Source of the DNA: Amaurobius ferox | Lineage: Eukaryota > Arthropoda > Arachnida > Araneae > Amaurobiidae | Reading direction: 5' to 3' | Length of the DNA stretch: 64,000 bases | Assembly: GCA_951213105.1 (NCBI GenBank) | Contig: OX578150.1 | Location: 24,804,022 to 24,868,021, forward strand | Shown: positions 56,432 through 64,000 of the stretch, one piece after another | How the letters are laid out: each line of letters opens with the position of its first letter | How positions within the stretch are numbered: position 1 is the stretch's first letter | The notes under the pieces: generated by a model | What the model saw: the letters and a program-made list of their open reading frames with translations, nothing else | The model's database searches: none | Told to the model about the DNA's origin: nothing | Translations under genes and position numbers: made by a program

Positions 56432-59400
56432 TGAATAATACAAACTTAAAAACAATAAAAATCGCTCAGATCAACTTAGGTAACGCCAAAGCCGCAACAC
56501 AAAATTGACACTGAGGATTTTGACTACATACTAATACAGGAACCCTATTCAAAAGATGGAATAATCCTAGGAATAAAAATCAGCAGTAGTGTAATACATA
56601 CTAATTTAGAAACCCCAAAAGCGAGTATAATAGTTAATCAAAATAAATATAGCTACGTAGAAGTAATTAATACAGCAACAGTGGTAGGCATAATAATAAA
56701 ATTAGACAGACCGGTCCTGCTCGTCTCTTGTTATTACCCCCCTAACAGTAATATGGAAAATGAATTAAATATACTAGAAACGCTAATTTCCAAATATCCA
56801 GTTTTAGATATAGTAATCTCTGGGGATTTTAACGCCAAAAGTTTAGTTTGGGGACAAGACAAGGAAAATCCGCGAGGTAAACTAGTACTAGACTTCGTAG
56901 CAGCTCATTTCCTCGTAATCGAGAATGATCCGTTTCCCCCCCCAACATTTTCTTGTAGCAGGGGAAGAAGCTGGGTAGATTTGACCTTGACAAGGTCCGC
57001 ATCAGGAAGAGACTTAATCTCAGATTGGATGGTTAGAGACATGGTAACTTGTAGCGATCACCAGCTGATCACGTTTAAACTAAACTCTAATTTCTCCCCC
57101 CCCCCCAGCTTTTGAAAGGTATAGACCAAAAAACTTAGACTTCTTTAAACTAAAGATTGAACTCAATAAAATATGGGAAACTGCACAAGCTTAGATACAG
57201 AAGATTTGGAAGACCTGATAGGATCCCTGACAAGTCAGATTCAAAGCGCGTTGTTGTTGTTGAGACCCAGACCGTCCGACCTACCAGAAAGGTGTAAGGT
57301 AACTGTATGGACGGCCGGGAAGTGCCTACCCAATTTAGACCGGAACCCAGTGGGGGAGGCTTCCACAGGGACCGTACCCTCCTTCCCCTACCACCAACCT
57401 CTCGGAAGGACTTACGGACCCACATGTTTAACGTGATCGTACTCCGCATGAACACGGCGGCATTAGATTCAAAGCGCGTGTAAAAACTCTTCAAAAGAAA
57501 GCAAAAATATTAACGATAAACGTAAAGTTCCCTGGTGGAACACTAAAATATATATAACTAGGAAAAAGGTTAGAGCACATAGGAGAAAATTTCAAAAATC
57601 AACAGGCGAAGAAAGAGAAAAGTTAAAAATAGAATATAAAAAAGAATTAGCAAAATACAAAAGACTAATATTAAAATCTAAAGAAGACTGCTGGCGAGCA
57701 TATCTGAACTCAGTCACACCAAAGAACGCATTCGGAACCCATTACTCTATTGCTAGAGGTAAAGCCGTCAAACCCACAAAAGTATCGCTTCTCAAAAAGG
57801 ACGACGGGACAATGACGGAAGACGTGCAGGATACAATAGACGAACTCTTAAAAACATTCTTTAAAACGGACTCACATCAGAATGAGACAACAATACAAAA
57901 ATTAATAAGGAATAGCATAAATGAGGAAAATAATAACAATACTGAAGATGATCCCCCCTTTACCATCGAAGAAGTTCAGGATACCCTTAGAGGCATGAAC
58001 AGGGGGAAAGCTCCGGGATGGGAAGGAATTCCGCTTGAGGTTCTAGACCACTTCTTTTATGCAGATAGAACAAAATTTACTAGGGTTCATAATAGATGCC
58101 TGGAAGAATCCATTTTTCCAAAACAATGGAAGAGCAATCTTGGTACTCTTTAATAAAGAGGGCAAAGCTCCTTCTGATCCAAACAGCTACAGACCAATTT
58201 GTCTACTGACGGCCTGGAGCAAAGTATTGGACAGGTTAGTAACCACCAGAGTACAGACATATTTACTAAAAAATGGTAGGATGAATGATAATCAATTTGG
58301 CTTTACCCAGGGAAAAAGTACAGAAGATGCACTTAATGCAGTAGTCAATAAAATCAGAAACAATAAAAGTAATAAACTAATAACGGCAATCGTTTCCCTG
58401 GATATTAAAGGTGCGTTTAATAACCTCTGGTGGCCAGCAATATTGAGAGCACTCAGGAAGAAAAGATTCCTGATAATTTATTCAAAATTATTAATAGCTT
58501 TCTTAGTGACAGAAGTGTCACAGTCAGGACTCCAGCTGAAATAACACGTGAATATAATTGCGGGTGCCCACAAGGCTCAAATTCTGGTCCACTTCTATGG
58601 AACCTTGTGGCTGATGAAGCTCTCAATCTTTTTAGCAATAATTCTTATGTTCGCATCCAGGCATATGCGGATGACTTCATTATAATAGTAAGTGCAAGCT
58701 CTAGACCCAAGTTGCAACTAGAAACCAATAGGGCGCTAAAAACTTTAAACAACTGGAGTAAAAGCGTTAAATTAGAATTTAGCCCCGAAAAATCTAAGGT
58801 TATGATAGTTGCCAAAGCAGGAATTATGAGGACGTTACCCACAATTAAGTTGGGAGAGACCACAATTAAAAATTCAAACGAAATAAAGTACTTAGGAATT
58901 ACTATAGACAGAAAACTAAATTGGACACAGCACGTGAAAAATTTGAAAGAAAAGATAGGAATGTTAAACAATAATTTAAAAAGAATAAGTAGGGTGTCAT
59001 GGGGTCTAAAAGGTAATACACTTAAAGCAATATACGCAGGAGCAACAGAGAGATTAATAGCCTACGGAAGTAGTATATGGTGGGACAGCGGCTCAAGAGT
59101 AGTCAATAAAGTAAAAGTTGAATCAATACAACGTCAGACATTGCTCATAATCGCTAGATGCCATAGAACAGTAGCAACAAACGCGCTGCAGGTTTTGACA
59201 GGAATCCCACCTCTCCCATTAACGTTAGATATCGAAAGCAAAATTGTAAAAGCATTTAAATTCAAGGAAAATTTGGAATTTGAAAATCTTAAAATAAATT
59301 ATGAAGATATAGAAACCCCAGCACCACCGTTAAGCAGATTTCCATATAGAATAAAAAGCATAATCTGGGAGAAAAATCCCCCAGACCAAAAACAAATAGA

Positions 59401-60238
59401 AGTCTATACTGATGGTTCCAAAATTAATAATAGGGTAGGAGCAGGATATCAAATCAGAGAGGATAACATAATAATAAATGAAGATAAATATCGACTATCA
59501 GACAATGCATCCGTATACCAGGCGGAATGAATAGCAGCCACAAAAAGTATAGAAAAACTAATAAACTTAAACATAGAAAATCAAAAGATAAAAATCTATA
59601 TAGACAATCAAGGAGTTCTAATGGCGCTAGAGGAAACGAGTATAAGAAATAAACTGGTAAACAACTTAAAAGGCCTAATACTAAAATTAAAAACCAAAAA
59701 TAAAGTAATAATGAATAAAATTAAGAGTCATGTAGGTCTTGAAGGAAACGAAGAAGCAGACAGACTAGCTAAAGAAGGGACTCAAAAGGAAACCATAGAC
59801 GTAACAGTTAAAACTCCCAAAAACTCAATAAAAACATTATTAAAAATAGAACGTCTCAAAAAATGGCAGAAGCAGTGGGACACATCAGAAAACGGAAGAG
59901 AAACTCATAAATCTTTTCCAAAAGTAAGCACCAAAAGGTTAGAAACGGATTTCTATTTAAATCAGCTAATGACAAATCACGGATCTTTCCCAAAATATTA
60001 TAATAGATTTAGAGTAAAAACCGGCTCCTCCTGTAAATGTGGAAACACAGAAGCGGATCTCTCCCATTTAATTCGAGAATGCATTCCAATCAAAGAAAGG
60101 GTCAACAGATATCTAAAAAATAGGGAAATAAATGAAGAAACTCTCATCAAAATTACAAAAAATAAAGAAACGAAACTAAAAATAAGGGAACTAATTAAGG
60201 ATATTCAAGAGAATGAAAGCGAGTGGTTCGACACTTAA
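56431..60238 (+). pseudogene. Family B ORF2, copy B3, multiply broken
   Basis: EN, RT and RNase H are all present in pieces. Lesions: an 8-bp deletion near 56495; a run of 11 C at 57096-57106 (5 in B2); a base loss near 57180; the SINE-like insert at 57251-57464; small deletions near 58133 and 58462; and a TGA at 59528-59530 in the RNase H glutamate region (VYQAE, stop). RT motifs SLDIKGAFNN, CPQGSNSGP and AYADDFIIIV and the C-terminal zinc motif remain readable. Confidence 0.88.
57251..57464 (-). mobile_element. SINE-like insertion with CAA-repeat tail
   Basis: A 214-bp insert in ORF2 flanked by the perfect 14-bp duplication AGATTCAAAGCGCG (57237-57250 and 57465-57478). On the minus strand it ends in CAACAACAACAA, so it retrotransposed in that direction. 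It shares a 46-bp block with the tRNA-derived SINE at 35964-36008 but lacks the tRNA head, consistent with 5' truncation. Confidence 0.85.
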
Positions 60239-60316
60239 ACAGACAAACCCAAGTGATGTCCAACCCAAACAAATAATAAAGACCTGAGAAACCGAGGGAA
60301 GAAATAAACATAAAAA

Positions 60317-60585
60317 CCGCTCCGGCGGGTCAAAATAAAAAGAAGAATATAATATAAAAACCGCTCCGGCGGGTCAAAATAAAAAGAGAACTAAATATAA
60401 AAACCGTTAAGGCGGGCAAACTAAAAACTCATAAAATATAAAACCGTTAAGGCGGACAGTGATAAAAACAAAATAAAATCTTAGAAAAACTGTCAAGGCA
60501 GGATAAATAAAAAGGAAAAAACACTCATAAAACCGCAAAGGCGGAAATCTAAAAAGTATAAAATTAAATAAAACGGCCAAGGTCG
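60317..60585 (+). repeat. 3'UTR micro-hairpin array of B3
   Basis: Seven hairpins as in B2. The sixth is CCGC AAAG GCGG instead of CCGC TAAG GCGG: the loop changes but the stem does not. Confidence 0.85.
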
Positions 60586-60977
60586 ATAATAAAAATAATT
60601 TAAGAGATATACGCTCTGTAGGTCACTGCCAGTGTCCTTTCCTAGGTGTAGGCCTGTGTGTGCCAGGTTTTGGTGGTTTTCCTCGCACGTGAACGCAAAT
60701 GCGGCACAGCTCCTCGTTAAAAGTCCTACCACCATAGGCTTCCAAATTGCGGAACAGAGGGGGTTGCGGTAGGTCTTCGGCATTAAAATCTTTGTTTGTC
60801 TAGGGGTCAAAATTCATTGTTTCTCTATTGGCTAGAAATTCCTATCTCTCATTAAACTGTCTTGGATCTTTGTCTAAATTCGCACGTTATTCCAAATTTT
60901 CTCTTCTCAATTCGTCTAAAATCGTGCTTCAAAATTCAGTTATTCAAAATTGTCAGATCTTGGATGAGTCTCAAAAA

Positions 60978-61087
60978 TCACGACTCAAAAATCACGCCAC
61001 CAAGGCACAAAATAGCGGAAGGCGAAAAAAGACGTCATTGCGCGTTGAAGTCCAAAGTACCAGCAAGGAAAAGTGCAAGGAAAAGTA
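60978..61087 (+). other. Chimeric junction between B3 and B4
   Basis: About 110 bp not matching family B, with AAAATCACG repeated twice. An open frame runs from the B3 3'UTR (60828) across the junction into B4 ORF1 to 61676. Confidence 0.5.
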
Positions 61088-62664
61088 CAAGGAAAGGGTG
61101 CATATGAGGGAGCTGTACTCGGCTCAGTCAAAAGCCCTAGCCACGGACCTGAGGGAAGCTTCCTTCGCTATAGCTAAGGTGACAGGTAACATCGAGTTGA
61201 GCGAAGTAGGTTTAGATAACAGTGTAACTCTTAAAAATTACCGAACTAAAAGCAAGGAAATAGAAAAAGAAATAATGAAAACTTTAAGTTTAGAAAAAAT
61301 GTCAGAGAAGGGAAGTAAAATAATAGTAGAGGGAGTTTCAGAATTCAGAGAAGTTTTAAATAGCCAACAGGTGAAACTAATAGCACAGGAAGTTAAAATC
61401 AAGGAACTTGAGGAAAAAGAGGAAAAGCGGAAACTAGAATGGGAGGAAAAGTTAAAAGCTAGGAAAGAGGAGTTAGAAAAAGAAGACGAGGTTAGGAGGG
61501 GTGAAAGGGAGAAAGAAAGGGAGGCTAGGTATAAAAGTTTATATAAAGCTCCGCCTAGAATAGTAAATGATAAAGTAAGCGAGGATAAACCCGAAGAGAG
61601 AGAACCAATGAAGAGGAAGACCAGTACCCCTAAACCTAAACCTCAAAATAAATTTCCTCCTAAAGAACAGGCGTGACCAAATAATGTCCCCCCTGTTAGA
61701 CGGGAGATGGTTAATGAATATCCCCCTCTTTATGCAAGGGCAGCTGCTAGGGCACCTCAGTATAAGCAAGATGCTAGGGCTCCTCAGTATAGGCAAGATG
61801 CTAGAGTTCAGCAATATGCTCAAGCGTATAGGGCTCCTCAATTTAGACCAGCAGATAGGGCTCCGCCAGCTCGAACAGGATTTAGACAAGAAGTCAGTAA
61901 TAGGAGACCGAGCGACGAAGTGATCCTGGTTTATCCTGCAAAGGACCAGGAACTATCTGCATCGGAAACGAGGAGACATCTGCAAGAAAACCTTAATCCG
62001 GCCAAACTTAAGATTGGGATAAAAGGGGTAAAGCAGATTGGAAAAGGAGGGGTTTTAATAGAACTAAATTCCTCGGAAGACAAGATAAGACTTGATAGAG
62101 AACTTAAACAAAACAAGAAAATAATGGAAAAGTTAGAGGTGGTAGACCCAAAGAAAAGACTCCCAAAATAGTAATTTATGATTTACCAACAGAAATAACA
62201 AAGGAAGAAATACTAGAAAGTCTAGAAACTCAAAATGAAGGGATTGTAGCAAAATGTAACGAAGTGTTGTTCAGAATAGGAAAAGGAGAACGACATCACT
62301 GGGTAGTCGAGGTATCCCCCGAGAACTTCAAAACAGCGATGAACGTAGGAAAACTTAACATCTCCTGGGGCAGTTTTGGAGTAAAGGAATTCAAACAGGT
62401 TATGCGTTGTTTTCATTGCTTAAGATTCGGACACACAAGATAAAGGTGTGATAAGGATAGGGTTTGCAATAAATGCGGCAGAACAAACCATGAAGTTAAA
62501 GACTGTGATGCAAAAATCCCTAGATGCTTAAATTGCCACGAACACAACGTGAAATTCGGGGATAAATTAGTAACTCGTCATTCTTGTTTAGATGGGAGGT
62601 GCCCCATTAAATCAATAGAACTAAGAACTTTAGAAAAAAGAACAAATTACGGGAAACATGAATA
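61088..62664 (+). pseudogene. Family B' ORF1, copy B4
   Basis: Coiled coil to 61676, where a TGA follows KEQA; then the linker with arginine-alanine-proline repeats (RAPQYKQDARAPQYRQDAR), the first RRM-like part (open 61707-62171), a frameshift near 62165, and zinc knuckles near 62405-62560 with a TAA in the first one (HTR, stop, RCDKD). The linker repeats differ in number and sequence from B2 and B3. The final stop TAG overlaps the ORF2 start. Confidence 0.82.
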
Positions 62665-64000
62665 GTACAACCCAAATAAAAATAGCTCAGATCAATTTAG
62701 GAAACGCCACAGCCGCAATGGCGCAGCACAAAATTGACACTGATGAATTTGATTATATTCTAATAGAGGAACCCTATACCAAAGAGGGAGTAATTCTAGG
62801 AGCTAAATTAAATAGTAGAGTAATTCATTCAAATGTAGAAACCCCAAAAGCGGGAATAATAGTAAATCAAAATAAATACAGTTATGTCGAGATATTAAAC
62901 TCCGCGACAGTAGTAGGAATAATCGTAAAATTAGATAAACCTTTCCTTCTCGTCTCCTGCTATTGTCCTCCTAATGGGAATTTAGACATAGAACTCAACT
63001 TAATAGAATCCTTGATCTCCAGGTACCCGCAGATAGATATCATTATCTCAGGGGATTTTAACGCTAACAGTTTAGTCTGGGGTCAGGACAGAGAAAATCC
63101 CAGGGGAAAACAGGTTCTTGACTTCGTTGCAGCCCAGTATCTAGTAATAGAAAACGATCCGTTCCCCCCCCCCTACCTTTATGTTTAGCAGGGGAAGAAG
63201 CTGGGTGGATTTGACCCTAACAAGGTCCGCATCGGGAAGAGATGTTATTTCAGAATGGGAGGTTAGGGACAGGATAACCTGCAGCGATCACCAGCTGATC
63301 AGTTATAAAGTTAATTCTAATTTCTCCTCCCCTGAATTTGAAAGATACAGACCAAAGAATATAAATTTCTTGAAACTAAAAATATAATTAAATAAAATTT
63401 GGAAAAATTGTGAAAACCTAGAAACAGAAGATCTTGAAAACTTAATAGGAAAGTTAACTAATGAAATTCAACACGCGTGCAAGAAATCAACGAACATAAG
63501 TAAAAATATAAATGTTAAAAGGAAAGTTCCATGGTGGAACACTAAGATTTATATAAATAGGAAAAAGGTAAGAGCGCATAGGCGTAAGTTTCAAAAAGCT
63601 GTAGGGGAAGAAAGGGAAAGATTAAAGATTATATATAAGAGAGAATTAGCAGGTTATAAAAGACTAATATTAAAATCAAAAGAAGATTGCTGGCGAGCAT
63701 ACCTTAATACAGTAACCCCTAAGAACGCTTTTGAAACACACTACACATTAGCAAGAGGAAAAGCTTTGAAACCCACTAAGGTCTCGCTCCTCAAGAAAAA
63801 TGACGGGACGATGACAGGAGGCGTGGAGGAAACAATACAGGAACTGCTAAACACATTCTTTAAAAAGGATAGGCAGGAAAATGAAACAGTAATACAAAAA
63901 CTAATTAGAGATAGTGTAAACTTAAACGAAAGTTTTGAGGACGACCCTCCCTTTACCATCGAAGAGGTTCGAGATACCCTCAGGGGCATGAACAGGGGCA
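62658..64000 (+). pseudogene. Family B' ORF2, copy B4, partial
   Basis: Endonuclease motifs AQINLGNA, IEEPYT, ISGDFNANS and CSDHQLI are present. A run of 10 C at 63164-63173 breaks the frame (7 C in B2), and a TAA at 63385-63387 follows. From there the frame is open to the window edge through VPWWNTKIY, SKEDCWRAYL and FTIEEV to GMNRG, just before the RT core. Confidence 0.85.

Larger units (their letters stand above)
53944..60977 (+). mobile_element. LINE family B, copy B3
   Basis: Starts with the family 5' end (GGGGGGAGTAAGTCTCTCCC), has a complete 5'UTR and broken ORF1 and ORF2, and keeps the hairpin array at 60317-60585. The 3'UTR is cut at about 60977 (GATGAGTCTC) and lacks the last ~370 bp with the terminal hairpin cluster. 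A 214-bp SINE-like insert interrupts ORF2. Confidence 0.9.
61088..64000 (+). mobile_element. LINE family B' copy B4, 5'-truncated, continues past window
   Basis: Begins inside ORF1 at KERVHMRELYS and runs to the window end in ORF2. It differs from B2 and B3 throughout and shares B0-like residues (CLDGRCPIK), so it belongs to a diverged subfamily. Confidence 0.85.

Noticed and set aside
57150..57494. 114-residue minus-strand ORF
   Set aside because: It is the SINE-like insertion read in its own direction plus antisense ORF2; no protein is expected.

Overview
This window looks like a heterochromatic or repeat-rich stretch of an animal nuclear genome. The best guess is an arthropod, probably a chelicerate such as a spider. 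That guess is inference from overall AT richness, intron-split genes, tRNA-derived SINEs, an R2 element with a 28S rDNA flank, and the mix of LINE, P-element-like, MULE-like, Tigger and hAT-type elements. I recognise no single-copy host gene. Almost everything codable is transposon protein, most of it broken.

Three non-LTR retrotransposon (LINE) families dominate. Family A (about 6 kb; gag-like ORF1 with three zinc knuckles; ORF2 with endonuclease, RT and RNase H; 3' end in AACC repeats) has four pieces: A0 (1-660), A1 (2068-7287), A2 (28174-34030) and A3 (41404-47402, minus strand). A3 has both ORFs open and a 13-bp target-site duplication, so it is a plausible active copy. Family B (about 7 kb; coiled-coil, proline-rich, zinc-knuckle ORF1; EN-RT-RNase H ORF2; long structured 3'UTR; no poly(A)) appears at 661-1490, 19131-19435, 25209-27966, 36289-49333, 52212-53928, 53944-60977 and 61088 to the window end. 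A3 sits inside the B2 copy. Family C (49345-52196) is one 5'-truncated LINE whose RT and RNase H reading frame has a single nonsense codon.

Layout: 1-7287 LINE pieces; 7288-12520 no gene seen, but a 208-bp direct repeat and several strong palindromes; 12521-19140 a decayed minus-strand P-element/THAP9-like transposase gene in at least three exons, whose intron hosts a plus-strand MULE-like pseudogene and a degenerate tandem repeat; 19440-22434 an R2-type LINE still joined to its 28S target flank; 22437-24906 a Tigger/pogo element with TA duplication, itself hit by a small hAT MITE; 25209-34030 B1 and A2; 34031-36274 T-rich spacer, a 150-bp minisatellite and a tRNA-derived SINE; 36289-64000 B2 with nested A3, then C, B52, B3 and B4 head to tail.

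The most unusual feature is in family B: its 3'UTR carries seven regularly placed 12-nt micro-hairpins whose stem sequences differ but stay paired, followed by a second hairpin cluster at the extreme 3' end. A 5'UTR hairpin also covaries between copies. Two insertion sites of family B share TACCCTACT, which suggests target preference.
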